A stretch of 64,000 nucleotides of DNA from Arthrobacter sp. MAHUQ-56. GTDB taxonomy: Bacteria; Actinomycetota; Actinomycetes; Actinomycetales; Micrococcaceae. Numbering within the stretch: the first letter of the stretch is position 1; every line of letters begins with the position of its first letter. A model generated the notes under the pieces. The model was not told where the DNA came from. It saw only the letters and a list, made by a program, of their open reading frames with translations, and did no database searches. The position numbers were made by a program, and so were the translations under genes. Shown piece by piece: positions 55,629 to 63,829 of this stretch. Where the stretch lies: the NCBI RefSeq assembly GCF_019710585.1, contig NZ_JAIFZQ010000017.1, positions 1 to 64,000 of the forward strand, read 5' to 3'.

Positions 55629-58469
55629 CTAGTGGCCGGCGTCGTACCAGCTGGGTCCGACGCCGATCTGGACTTCCAGCGGCACGCTCAGGTCCGCAGC
55701 GCCGGCCATTTGCTCGGTAACCAGCTTCTCCACGGCGGCCCGCTCCCCCGTGGCCACTTCCAGGACCAGTTCGTCGTGGACCTGCAGCAGCATCCGCGAC
55801 TTCAGCCCCTGCGCCTGCAGTTCGGCGTGGACACCGAGCATGGCGCGCTTGATGATGTCCGCGGCAGAGCCCTGGATGGGGCTGTTGAGGGCGATCCGCT
55901 CGGCATTCTCGCGCAGCTGGCGGTCCGTGCTGGTGAGGTCCGGCAGGTAGCGGCGGCGGCCTTCGATGGTGGCCGTGTATCCGTCCACCCGGGCCTGGTC
56001 CACCACTCCGCGCAGGTAGTCCCGCACGGCGCCGAAACGGTCGAAGTAGTCCTTCATGAGGGTGCGGGCCTCGTCCACGGAAATTTCCAGCTGCTTGGAC
56101 AGCCCGAAGGAAGTCAGTCCGTAGGCAAGGCCATAGGACATCGCCTTGACCTTGGAGCGCATGGCACTGGTGACCTGGTCGGTGGGGACGTGGAAGATGT
56201 TCGAGCCGACGAAACGGTGCAGGTCCTCGCCGTCCTTGTAGGCCTGGATCAGGCCCTGGTCCCCGGAGAGGTGCGCCATGATGCGCATCTCGATCTGCGA
56301 GTAGTCGGCGGACAGCAGGCATTCGTAGCCGTCGCTGACCACGAAGATTCCCCGGACCCGGCGGCCTTCCTCGCTGCGGATGGGGATGTTCTGCAGGTTG
56401 GGGTTGTTGGACGAGATCCGGCCGGTGGCTGCCACGTTCTGGGCGTAGGTGGTGTGGATGCGTCCGTCCTCCGCCACGGACTTCTTCAGCGATTCAAGCA
56501 TCTGGCGCAGTTTCGCGGCTTCGCGGTGTGCCATGAGCTGCACCAGGAATTCGTGCCCGGTCTTCTCCAGGAGGTTCTTCAGCGACGCGGCGTCGGTGGT
56601 GTAGCCGGACTTGATCTTCTTGGTCTTGGGAAGCTGCAGTTCATCGAACAGGACGGTCTGCAGCTGCTTCGGCGAACCCAGGTTGACCTCGTGGCCGATC
56701 GCGGCGAAAGCCTGCTCCTGGGCCTGGTCGATGACCCTGGCGAGGTCGGCAAGCTGTTCGTCCATGCGGTCCATGTCGATGGCGATGCCGGCGAGTTCCA
56801 TGTCCGCCAGGACACGGCTGACGGGCAGTTCCAGGGTGGACAGGAGTTCCTCCGCCTTGCGTTCCTTCAGTTCATCCTCGAAGTACCGGCTGAGGGCCTG
56901 CACGACGGCGGCGGCCTGGACGAGTGCGTCTGCGGCCGCGGCGTCGTCCCCGTCGAACGAAAGTTCCAGCTGGCCGGCCTTGGCGGTGGCGGCCGGGATG
57001 CCCACGTTGAGGTGGTGCTGGGCCAATTCGGCCAGTTCGTAGGTGCGGCGGTCCGGCTGGATGAGGTACCCGGAGATGGAGGTGTCGTCCACCACGCCTT
57101 CCAGTTCCAGGCCGCGTGCCGTCAGTGCCTTCAGCGCGGCCTTGAACCCGTGCAGCACCTTGGGCGCCTCGGGATCGCGCAGCCAGCCCGCCAGTACGTT
57201 GTCGGTATCGGCGTCAAGGGCGGCAAGGTCGAGGTAAACCCCGGCATCGCCGCGGACGATGGCCAGGGCGGCAGCGTCCTCGCCGATGCGCCCAGGCACG
57301 AGGTCGACGGCGAGGGCGGAGCGTTGCCCCACCCCGGCGGCCAGGAATGCGGTAAGTTCCGCGGCGTTCGACGGCGTGCTGTACGGGGGCGCGTCGATGC
57401 TTTCCCGTTCCGCGGCGGGGGTGTCGGCGTCGCCGTAGAGGGCGAACAGGCGGCTGCGGATGGTTTTGAATTCGAGCTGGTCGAACAGGTCCTCCAGGGC
57501 TGCCTGGTCCGGGCGGGGCTGGTAGAGGTCCTCCAGGGTCACGGGGAGCTCGAGGTCGGTGTGGAGCTGGTTCAGGCGGCGGTTGCGCTTGACGTTCTCG
57601 ATGTTCTCGCGGAGGGCATCGCCCACCTTTCCGCCGATGGAGTCCAGGTGTTCCAGGACGCCTTCAAGCCCGCCGTAGAGGTTGATCCACTTCGCGGCGG
57701 TCTTGGGTCCGACGCCAGGGACACCGGGCAGGTTGTCCGCGGTTTCACCGACAAGCGCAGCGAGGTCGGAGTAACGGTCGGGGCTGACGAAGTACTTTGC
57801 TTCAATGGCCGCGGCGTCCATCCGGGGGATGTCGCTGACGCCCTTCTTCGGGTAGAGCACGAAGACGTTGTCCGTGACGAGCTGGAAGGCGTCCCGGTCG
57901 CCGGAGACAAGGAGGACCTCGAACCCTGCCTTCTCGCCCATGGTGGCGAGCGTGGCGAGGATGTCATCGGCCTCGTATCCGGGCATCTTGATGGTCTTGA
58001 TGCCCCAGGCTTCCATGACCTGGGCGATGAGGTCGATCTGCCCGCTCATTTCGCGCGGGGTTTCGTTGCGCCCGCCCTTGTAGTCGCTGTACTCGGTTTT
58101 CCGGTGGGTTGATTCGTCCGAGACATCGAAGGCGACGGCGATGTGCGTGGGCTGCTGTTCCTTGATGAGGTTGATCAGCATGGACGTGAAACCGTGGATG
58201 GCGTTGGTGTGCTGGCCGTTGGAGGTGGAGAACTTGTCCGCCGGGAGGGCGAAGAAGGCACGGAAAGCCATGGAGTGGCCGTCAAGCACCAGCAGTCGGG
58301 GCTGGTCGGTGATGGGAATGACGGGCGCTTCGGTAGCAGAAACAGACCGAACGGCAGCGGGCTTGGCGGCGCGGGCGGCGGGCCTGCGGGCGGACGACGC
58401 GTCCTGGGCCGCGGCCTCCCCATCGGTTGCCTGGGACGGGAAAGGGGCCGGTTTGGTTGTTTCACTCAC
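55629..58469 (-). CDS. polA: DNA polymerase I
   Basis: A 946-aa polymerase for gap filling in repair and Okazaki fragment processing. The N-terminal 5' nuclease (after a ~60-residue Ala-rich lead) shows VAFDVSDESTHRKTEYSDYKG. The middle domain lacks the DxE motif of 3'-5' exonucleases (VDLVPGRIG stands there), so proofreading is probably absent. The polymerase shows motif A SADYSQIEMRIMAHLSGD, motif B RSKVKAMSYGLAYG and motif C QVHDELVLEV. Start: GTG at 58469 with TAGGCT 7 nt upstream; the longer in-frame extension covers the divergent gene. Confidence 0.96.
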   Translation of the reverse strand: MSETTKPAPFPSQATDGEAAAQDASSARRPAARAAKPAAVRSVSATEAPVIPITDQPRLLVLDGHSMAFRAFFALPADKFSTSNGQHTNAIHGFTSMLINLIKEQQPTHIAVAFDVSDESTHRKTEYSDYKGGRNETPREMSGQIDLIAQVMEAWGIKTIKMPGYEADDILATLATMGEKAGFEVLLVSGDRDAFQLVTDNVFVLYPKKGVSDIPRMDAAAIEAKYFVSPDRYSDLAALVGETADNLPGVPGVGPKTAAKWINLYGGLEGVLEHLDSIGGKVGDALRENIENVKRNRRLNQLHTDLELPVTLEDLYQPRPDQAALEDLFDQLEFKTIRSRLFALYGDADTPAAERESIDAPPYSTPSNAAELTAFLAAGVGQRSALAVDLVPGRIGEDAAALAIVRGDAGVYLDLAALDADTDNVLAGWLRDPEAPKVLHGFKAALKALTARGLELEGVVDDTSISGYLIQPDRRTYELAELAQHHLNVGIPAATAKAGQLELSFDGDDAAAADALVQAAAVVQALSRYFEDELKERKAEELLSTLELPVSRVLADMELAGIAIDMDRMDEQLADLARVIDQAQEQAFAAIGHEVNLGSPKQLQTVLFDELQLPKTKKIKSGYTTDAASLKNLLEKTGHEFLVQLMAHREAAKLRQMLESLKKSVAEDGRIHTTYAQNVAATGRISSNNPNLQNIPIRSEEGRRVRGIFVVSDGYECLLSADYSQIEMRIMAHLSGDQGLIQAYKDGEDLHRFVGSNIFHVPTDQVTSAMRSKVKAMSYGLAYGLTSFGLSKQLEISVDEARTLMKDYFDRFGAVRDYLRGVVDQARVDGYTATIEGRRRYLPDLTSTDRQLRENAERIALNSPIQGSAADIIKRAMLGVHAELQAQGLKSRMLLQVHDELVLEVATGERAAVEKLVTEQMAGAADLSVPLEVQIGVGPSWYDAGH

Positions 58470-58476
58470 AGGTGCC

Positions 58477-58482
58477 AGCCTA
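58477..58482 (-). promoter_or_regulatory. Leaderless-type -10 (TAGGCT) of polA
   Basis: TAGGCT lies 7 nt before the GTG of polA, inside the 19-bp gap that separates it from the divergent hotdog gene. Confidence 0.55.
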
Positions 58483-58488
58483 GTTGGC

Positions 58489-58953
58489 ATGACTGACAAT
58501 TTCACGCCGGGCCCCTTTGCCGGGGAGCTGGCAGCCGCCGGAATTCCGGACCACCTGCATGACTGGCTGGGCCGGTTCGGCATCGGCGCCCTCGTTGTGA
58601 AAATGGGGATCCGTTTCCTGGAAATGAGCCCGGAACGGAGCGTGGCCACCATGCCGGTGGAGGGCAACACGCAGGTGGCCGGGATCCTGCACGGGGGCGC
58701 GCACGTGGTGCTGGCCGAGACCCTCGGCTCCTTTTCGGCAGGCATGCATGCGGGCCCGGGACGCCATGCCGTGGGCATCGAAGTCAACGCCACCCATCAC
58801 CGGTCCATCACCGCCGGCCTGGTGACGGGCACCTGCACAGCGGTCCATCTCGGCCGGACGCTGGCCACCCACGAGATCGTCATGACCGATGACCAAGGAC
58901 GGCGGCTTTCCACCGCCCGGATCACGAACATGCTCAGGGACGACGCCGGCTGA
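58489..58953 (+). CDS. PaaI-family hotdog-fold thioesterase
   Basis: A 154-aa hotdog-fold protein. The diagnostic loop is NTQVAGILHGGAHVVLAETLGS, with the HGG and the catalytic glutamate of PaaI/EntH-type acyl-CoA thioesterases, and GIEVNATHHRSI follows. It probably hydrolyses an acyl- or aryl-CoA. I chose the ATG at 58489 (MTDNFTPGPF). Its start is only 19 bp from that of polA on the other strand. Confidence 0.87.
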   Translation: MTDNFTPGPFAGELAAAGIPDHLHDWLGRFGIGALVVKMGIRFLEMSPERSVATMPVEGNTQVAGILHGGAHVVLAETLGSFSAGMHAGPGRHAVGIEVNATHHRSITAGLVTGTCTAVHLGRTLATHEIVMTDDQGRRLSTARITNMLRDDAG

Positions 58954-58980
58954 CCGCAGCCAGCCCTGGGCCGGCGCCCG

Positions 58981-59541
58981 TCAGTCCGGGGACGCGGTTC
59001 CTGCCGGCAGCAGGTACCGCAACTCAACCACTCCCCTGCCCAGGGTGCGGGAAGCGGCCAGCTCAAGTGGCGGCGTCGGGCCCTTCAATGGCAGCAACCG
59101 CTTGCCGTCCCCCAGCACCACGGGGATGACCGAGAGGATGATCTCGTCCAGGAGGCCGGCGTCGGCGAACTGGGCTGCGAGGTTTCCGCCGCCCACCAGC
59201 CAGATGTTCCTGCCCTGGGCGTCCCGTTGCAGATCGCCAATGAACTCGCGCACGTCCCCGCGGACAAAGGTGATGTCGGCGCCCTCGGGTGCCTGGTGTT
59301 CGTGCCGGGTGAAGACGTAGCTGGGCGTGCCAATGTATGGCCACCTGCCCGGTTCATGCTGCATGAGCCAGGCATAGGTTTCGCCGCCCATGACGATGCA
59401 GCCCACACCGGCCAGGAAGGCGTTGTAGCTGTCCGCTCCGCCTTCGAACCCGTCGAACTGCAGGAGCCAGCCGAGGTCGTCCGTGGGTGTGGCAATGAAG
59501 CCGTCAAGGGACGCTGCAACGAAATACTGGATGCGCGGCAT
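58981..59541 (-). CDS. Dihydrofolate reductase family protein (RibD C-terminal domain-like)
   Basis: A 186-aa protein of the RibD C-terminal/DHFR-like superfamily (YyaP/YwjB type). Seen: IQYFVAASLDGFIATPTDDLGW at the N-terminus, VMGGETYAWL, and NIWLVGGGNLAAQFADAGLLDE, an NADPH-binding region. It is probably an NADPH-dependent reductase of unknown substrate rather than a true DHFR. Start: ATG with TAGGCT 6 nt upstream. Confidence 0.87.
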   Translation of the reverse strand: MPRIQYFVAASLDGFIATPTDDLGWLLQFDGFEGGADSYNAFLAGVGCIVMGGETYAWLMQHEPGRWPYIGTPSYVFTRHEHQAPEGADITFVRGDVREFIGDLQRDAQGRNIWLVGGGNLAAQFADAGLLDEIILSVIPVVLGDGKRLLPLKGPTPPLELAASRTLGRGVVELRYLLPAGTASPD

Positions 59542-59547
59542 GCGCCC

Positions 59548-59553
59548 AGCCTA
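59548..59553 (-). promoter_or_regulatory. Leaderless-type -10 (TAGGCT) of the DHFR-family gene
   Basis: TAGGCT lies 6 nt before the ATG at 59541, with no Shine-Dalgarno sequence. Confidence 0.5.
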
Positions 59554-59599
59554 GCCAACCGCACCCGCGCTGCCCAGCGCTGGCTGGAGTTGCCCGGGG

Positions 59600-59821
59600 C
59601 TACTTAGAGAAGTACGGGATGATCAGGTACAGCCCGAAGAGGACGGCGAGTCCGCAGAGGCCGAAGCAGGCGTAGGCCAGGGACCGCTTGGTGCCGGGTG
59701 ATGGCTGGTCGGCATCACCGGCGATGGCGGTCAGCCGGACGCCGAGCGAGTAGAGGGTCACCACTACGGCGGCTGAGACGAGCGTGGCACCGCCAACGGT
59801 CAGGAGTTCCAACCACTTCAT
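59600..59821 (-). CDS. Small membrane protein coupled to the Pit transporter
   Basis: A 73-aa protein I do not recognise by name. It has two predicted membrane helices (VGGATLVSAAVVVTLYSLGV, and YACFGLCGLAVLFGLYLIIP) separated by a short polar loop with DADQPSPGTKR. Its ATG overlaps the pit stop by 4 nt, so it is translated with pit and may be an accessory subunit. The evidence is context only. Confidence 0.75.
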   Translation of the reverse strand: MKWLELLTVGGATLVSAAVVVTLYSLGVRLTAIAGDADQPSPGTKRSLAYACFGLCGLAVLFGLYLIIPYFSK

Positions 59822-61107
59822 CGCTGACTCTCCTTGGGGTTGTTGGCGGCGGCTGTGGGAGCTTCAGCGGCGGCCTTGGGGTTGTTGGCGGCGGCGTCGG
59901 CCTCCGCCTTGGCTTTTGCCTTGGCCCGGGCACGTGCCATGGCCTTCTTCTTGGCGAACCGGACGGCCTGGCCCGCTTCCTCGACCTCGACTGCGTTCTG
60001 GTGGCTCACTGCGGACTTGCGCGAGTAGAAGAACATGAAGAGCACGGCCCCGCTGCCGGCGATCGCGGCGATGAGCACGCCCACGACGCCGGTCTTCACC
60101 AGCAGCGCCGTCAGCGCGCCGACGATGGCGGCCGCCGGCAAGGTGAACAGCCAGCCCAGCGCGATCTTGCCCACCATGCCCCAGCGGACGGTGGTACCGC
60201 GGCGGCCCATGCCCGACCCGATGACGGAGCCGGAGGCAACCTGGGTGGTGGACAGCGCGAAGCCAAGGTGCGAGGAGGCGAGGATGGCGGACGCGGTACT
60301 GGTCTCGGCGGCGAACCCCTGGGCGGGCTTGACCTCGGTCAGGCCCGAACCCATGGTGCGGATGATGCGCCAGCCGCCGGCGTAGGTGCCGATGGCGATC
60401 GCGAAGGCACAGGCGGCAATGACCCACAGCTGGGGGCCGGAGCCGGGGGCCTGGGTTCCGGCGGCGATCAGGACCAGCGTGATGATGCCCATCGTCTTCT
60501 GGGCGTCATTCGTTCCGTGCGCGAGGGCCACGAGGCTGGAGGTGAAGATCTGGCCGGTGCGGAAGCCGCCGCGCTTCTGGGTGAGCTTGGAGCCCGTCTC
60601 GGGATCGTGGCGCGCCGTGAGGGCGTATGCGAGGCGGGTGCAGACGTAGGCGGCGAGCCCGGCGATCAGCGGGGCGAACACGGCGGGAAGGATGACCTTC
60701 TGCAGCAAGGTTTCCAGATTGACGGAGTTGAATCCCGCGCCGATCACTGCAGCACCGATGAGGCCGCCGAAGAGGGCGTGCGACGAACTGGACGGCAGGC
60801 CTTTCAGCCAGGTGATCATGTTCCAGAGAACGGCGCCCATCAAGCCGGCGAAAATGATTTCCGGAGTGATCTGCACCCCGCCGGACCCTTCACGGATGAT
60901 CCCGCCGGACACCGTCTTGGCCACCTCGGTGGACAGGAAGGCGCCCACGAGGTTCAGTACGGCTGCCAGTGCCACAGCCGTTTTCGGCTTGATGGCACCC
61001 GTCGCGATGGGCGTGGCCATGGCGTTGGCGGTGTCGTGGAACCCGTTCGTGAAGTCGAAAAATAGTGCCAGTGCGATGACCAGCGCCACCATGAAGGTGA
61101 TATCCAC
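59818..61107 (-). CDS. pit: Inorganic phosphate transporter, PiT family
   Basis: A 429-aa low-affinity phosphate (metal-phosphate) permease. Seen: the signature FTNGFHDTANAMATPIATG near the N-terminus and its repeat ALAHGTNDAQKTMGII in the second half, with about ten membrane helices. The C-terminal ~60 residues are a charged, Ala/Lys-rich cytosolic tail (KKKAMARARAKAKAKAEADA) containing a duplicated AAANNPK unit. The overlapping small gene downstream is probably a partner. I saw no clear Pho box upstream. Confidence 0.94.
   Translation of the reverse strand: MDITFMVALVIALALFFDFTNGFHDTANAMATPIATGAIKPKTAVALAAVLNLVGAFLSTEVAKTVSGGIIREGSGGVQITPEIIFAGLMGAVLWNMITWLKGLPSSSSHALFGGLIGAAVIGAGFNSVNLETLLQKVILPAVFAPLIAGLAAYVCTRLAYALTARHDPETGSKLTQKRGGFRTGQIFTSSLVALAHGTNDAQKTMGIITLVLIAAGTQAPGSGPQLWVIAACAFAIAIGTYAGGWRIIRTMGSGLTEVKPAQGFAAETSTASAILASSHLGFALSTTQVASGSVIGSGMGRRGTTVRWGMVGKIALGWLFTLPAAAIVGALTALLVKTGVVGVLIAAIAGSGAVLFMFFYSRKSAVSHQNAVEVEEAGQAVRFAKKKAMARARAKAKAKAEADAAANNPKAAAEAPTAAANNPKESQR
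59832..59895. repeat. 22-bp direct repeat in the pit C-terminal tail
   Basis: Two identical 22-bp copies (59832-59853 and 59874-59895) with a 42-bp period, so in frame. Each encodes AAANNPK. Confidence 0.8.
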
Positions 61108-61260
61108 CTGTTGCCCAATCTGCAGAGTCGACGTTCAGCAGTTTCTCTTACCAGGCTGCCTTGCACAGCATAATTCACCAACTGTTTGCTGGGGAATGGA
61201 TTGCGGTGGCGGCGGACCGGCGGTAAAACCTTATCGATCGTACGCGTCCGGGGCATGAGG

Positions 61261-61767
61261 TCAAAACAACGGCCCCGCCAGGAAGTCCGCCACCCGTGCC
61301 AGCTCAGTGGGCGATATTCCGTGCCTCGGATCCGGCGACACCGTGAGGATCCGCCGGCCAAGGAACCTCGCCCAGTGCTGCGCTTCGGCTTCGAACGCCA
61401 GCTGGTCATCGATCCAGGCCACGGCGTCGGGGCGCGTTTCCTCGACGTCCTCCTGGATGGCGGACAGCTTCCACCAGCCATTGCCGCCGGCTGTGCCGTC
61501 CGCGGCCAGGAAGGGCCAGCGGGTTCCGTCCAGGCCGACGGCGGGGCACAGGTACTGCGGCGCAAGTTCCTCCCAGCTGGTGAGCCAGACGCACCGCAGC
61601 CCGGGTGTGCGGGCGAGCGTGTTCAGCCCCGCCACCAGCTCGGCGGCGAAGGCGACAGGCAGCAGGCCGGCGTCAGTCCGCCGCCACGCGGAGCCCCAGG
61701 CAGTGGGTCCCGTGGGACCGAAGGGGCAGATGACGCCGTCGACGTCGAGGTAGAGCGTGCGTTTCAC
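61261..61767 (-). CDS. HAD-like domain protein
   Basis: A 168-aa protein whose N-terminus LYLDVDGVICPFGP carries the HAD motif I (DxDG). A following LRCVWLTSWEELA resembles motif II, and AWIDDQL resembles motif IV. There is no room for a full cap domain. It could be a small phosphatase; the substrate is unknown. I chose the GTG at 61767 since the 24 residues upstream lack conservation features. It follows the next gene by 19 bp and is probably co-transcribed. Confidence 0.75.
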   Translation of the reverse strand: MKRTLYLDVDGVICPFGPTGPTAWGSAWRRTDAGLLPVAFAAELVAGLNTLARTPGLRCVWLTSWEELAPQYLCPAVGLDGTRWPFLAADGTAGGNGWWKLSAIQEDVEETRPDAVAWIDDQLAFEAEAQHWARFLGRRILTVSPDPRHGISPTELARVADFLAGPLF

Positions 61768-61786
61768 GCCGCGCCTGCCTGGGGTT

Positions 61787-62491
61787 TCAGCCCTGGTGGA
61801 GCTGCGGCGGCCGGGGTCTTGTGTCCAGCCGGGGTCCACTGTCCAGCTGGGGTGCGATGTTCTTTTCCAGGGCAGCGAGGGTCACGTCCGGCAGGACGAT
61901 GAGGCCGTCCAGCTCATGGCGGGCCCGTTTGTAGGCGGATTGGCGTTCGGCGGGGGTCGCGGCCTCGTTCTCGGCGATCATGAGCAGCTTCCGCGCGGTG
62001 GCAAGCCGTTGGCGTTCCGGTCCGCTGAACCGGCTGTCCCTGATGCGGCGGGCTTCCCGCTCCGCCACGTCGAGGGCAAGCGCGAAGTTGTTCACCGCCT
62101 CCCGGTAGGCTTCGAGTCCAGGTCCCTGCACCAGGTCCCCTGCAGAGGCCGGCCGTAAGCCGTCGGCTTCCCTTTTGGCGCGGAGGAAGGCCACCGTCAG
62201 CGGTTCGCGCACATCCGTCATCATCGGGAAGTCGATGAGCCTGCCGACGTCGAGCTCGTAGTCGAGCCAGCGGCGGTTGGTGGCGTCGTGGGCCGCCATC
62301 AGGGACTGCACCCCCGCCACGGACGCCTCTTCCGCCACCCGGGCTTCGTTCTTGAGCTTGTACAGCTCGACCCGGCGCTGGTGCCGGCGTTCGCCGGCAC
62401 GCCGCCAGCCGTGCGTCCAGCGGCCGGCAAGCGCACTCAACGGAAATACCAGCCACCACTTGTCCGCCAGGAACTCCAGGATGGACCTCAC
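61787..62491 (-). CDS. Hypothetical protein with membrane anchor and helical charged domain
   Basis: A 234-aa protein I do not recognise. It has one N-terminal hydrophobic segment (FLADKWWLVFPLSALAG, residues ~7-23), then a long Arg/Glu/Ala-rich region likely to be helical (RRVELYKLKNEARVAEEA; AEREARRIRDSRFSGPERQ). The C-terminal tail repeats PQLD/PRLD. Start is a GTG at 62491 with GAGG upstream. Its neighbours give no clue to function. Confidence 0.65.
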   Translation of the reverse strand: MRSILEFLADKWWLVFPLSALAGRWTHGWRRAGERRHQRRVELYKLKNEARVAEEASVAGVQSLMAAHDATNRRWLDYELDVGRLIDFPMMTDVREPLTVAFLRAKREADGLRPASAGDLVQGPGLEAYREAVNNFALALDVAEREARRIRDSRFSGPERQRLATARKLLMIAENEAATPAERQSAYKRARHELDGLIVLPDVTLAALEKNIAPQLDSGPRLDTRPRPPQLHQG

Positions 62492-62601
62492 CCCTTAATC
62501 CTCGCAGCCCGCCGCGGTGGCCTCAAGGCTGTGCGGCAGGTTTCAGCAGTGCTGCCAAAGTACGCTGGGGTGCGCCTTGGCCGCCCCCGGTTGGTGGACC
62601 G

Positions 62602-63036
62602 TCAGGGCGCGGCTGTCGCCGGCTGCCCGCTGCTGACATTGACCAGCCAGGCCACGCCGAACCGGTCGGTGCACATGCCAAAGATGTCGCCCCACGGTGC
62701 CTTCTCCATGGGAACGGTCACCGTTCCCCCGTCGCCGCTGAGCTTTTCGTAGTAGCCCCGGAGCTCAACTTCGTCGTCGCCGCTGAGGGAAACGGAGATG
62801 GATGAGCCCGGGTGGTACTCCATGTTGTTGGGGGTGTCCGCCCCCATCAGCACCATGCCCTTGGTGGTGGTCAGCATGCCGTGCATGATCTTTTCCGACT
62901 CCGCGGGATCGTCGCTGGCCTGGAAGTCGCCGAAGGTGCTCATGGTGAGCTCGCCGCCGAACACGGACTGGTAGAAGTTCATCGCTTCCCGGGCATTGTC
63001 CCGGAAGCTCAGGTAGGGGTTAAGGATGGTCGGCAT
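62602..63036 (-). CDS. VOC family protein (PhnB/glyoxalase-like)
   Basis: A 144-aa protein of the PhnB/3-demethylubiquinone-methyltransferase-like VOC group. Seen: LNPYLSFRDNAREAMNFYQSVFGG at the start, MLTTTKGMVLMGADT, and APWGDIFGMCTDRFGVAWLVN at the end, all typical. These are small metal-site or ligand-binding proteins of mostly unknown role. I chose the ATG at 63036 with AAGGAGAT before it. Confidence 0.88.
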   Translation of the reverse strand: MPTILNPYLSFRDNAREAMNFYQSVFGGELTMSTFGDFQASDDPAESEKIMHGMLTTTKGMVLMGADTPNNMEYHPGSSISVSLSGDDEVELRGYYEKLSGDGGTVTVPMEKAPWGDIFGMCTDRFGVAWLVNVSSGQPATAAP

Positions 63037-63157
63037 GACGGGATCTCCTTCACGTGGGCTGCGAACTGGGCCAGACAACATCCTGCCCCATGCCTTCGGC
63101 GGCCGGTAGGGGGAAACTCCCCTGGCCGGACCTGATGCAGCAAAGCTGGAGGGAACG

Positions 63158-63163
63158 TAGGCT
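63158..63163 (+). promoter_or_regulatory. Leaderless-type -10 (TAGGCT) of the TsaC/Sua5-like gene
   Basis: TAGGCT lies 6 nt before the ATG at 63170. CAGGGG in the spacer could also act as a poor, too-close ribosome site. Confidence 0.5.
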
Positions 63164-63169
63164 CAGGGG

Positions 63170-63790
63170 ATGGCCCGATTCTTTGATGTGCATCCCCAAG
63201 ACCCCCAGCCCCGCGCCATCGCGCAGGCAGTGAAGATCATCCGTGACGGCGGCCTGATCGCCTACCCCACGGACTCCTGCTACGCCCTGGGCGCCCAGAT
63301 GGGCAACCGGGAGGCCCTGGACCGGATCAGGAGCATCCGGCACCTGGACGACAAGCACCACTTCACGCTGGTCTGCCGGGACTTCGCGCAGCTGGGGCAG
63401 TTCGTGAATATCGGCAACGACGTGTTCCGCAGCATTAAAGCCGTCACGCCGGGCAGCTACACCTTCATCCTGCCCGCCACCAAGGAGGTGCCCAAGCGGC
63501 TGCTCCATCCCAAGAAGAAGACCGTGGGGGTGCGCATTCCGGACAACCGGGTGGTGCAGGCGTTGCTTGACGAACTGGGCGAACCGCTGCTGTCCAGCAC
63601 GCTGCTGCTGCCGGACGAGGAGGAACCGATGACGGTGGGCTGGGACATCAAGGAGCGGCTGGACCACCAGGTGGACGCCGTGATCGATGCCGGGGACTGC
63701 GGGGCCGAGCCCACCACCGTGGTGGACTTTTCTAGTGGAGTGGCCGAGGTCATCCGCCGCGGCATGGGCGATCCGTCCCGCTTCGAGTAA
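63170..63790 (+). CDS. Sua5/YciO/YrdC/YwlC family protein (L-threonylcarbamoyladenylate synthase-like)
   Basis: A 206-aa YrdC-domain protein. Seen: GGLIAYPTDSCYALGAQM (substrate pocket), RIRSIRHLDDKHHFTLVCRD, PGSYTFILPATKEVPKR and KKKTVGVRIPDN. YrdC proteins make threonylcarbamoyl-AMP for tRNA t6A modification, but this sequence looks closer to the YciO branch, whose role is less clear; the KxR and SxN pattern would need checking. No other t6A gene is nearby. Confidence 0.88.
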   Translation: MARFFDVHPQDPQPRAIAQAVKIIRDGGLIAYPTDSCYALGAQMGNREALDRIRSIRHLDDKHHFTLVCRDFAQLGQFVNIGNDVFRSIKAVTPGSYTFILPATKEVPKRLLHPKKKTVGVRIPDNRVVQALLDELGEPLLSSTLLLPDEEEPMTVGWDIKERLDHQVDAVIDAGDCGAEPTTVVDFSSGVAEVIRRGMGDPSRFE

Positions 63791-63829
63791 TCAGCCGGGC
63801 CGCCCGCCATGCGGACCGCCGGCCATTGT

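Noticed and set aside
55632..58112. 826-codon plus-strand frame opposite polA
   Set aside because: It is an antisense shadow; polA motifs A, B and C are on the minus strand.
61108..61260. Pho box upstream of pit
   Set aside because: Only a single ATTCACC-like half-element is present on the plus strand, not the tandem repeat expected on the minus strand.
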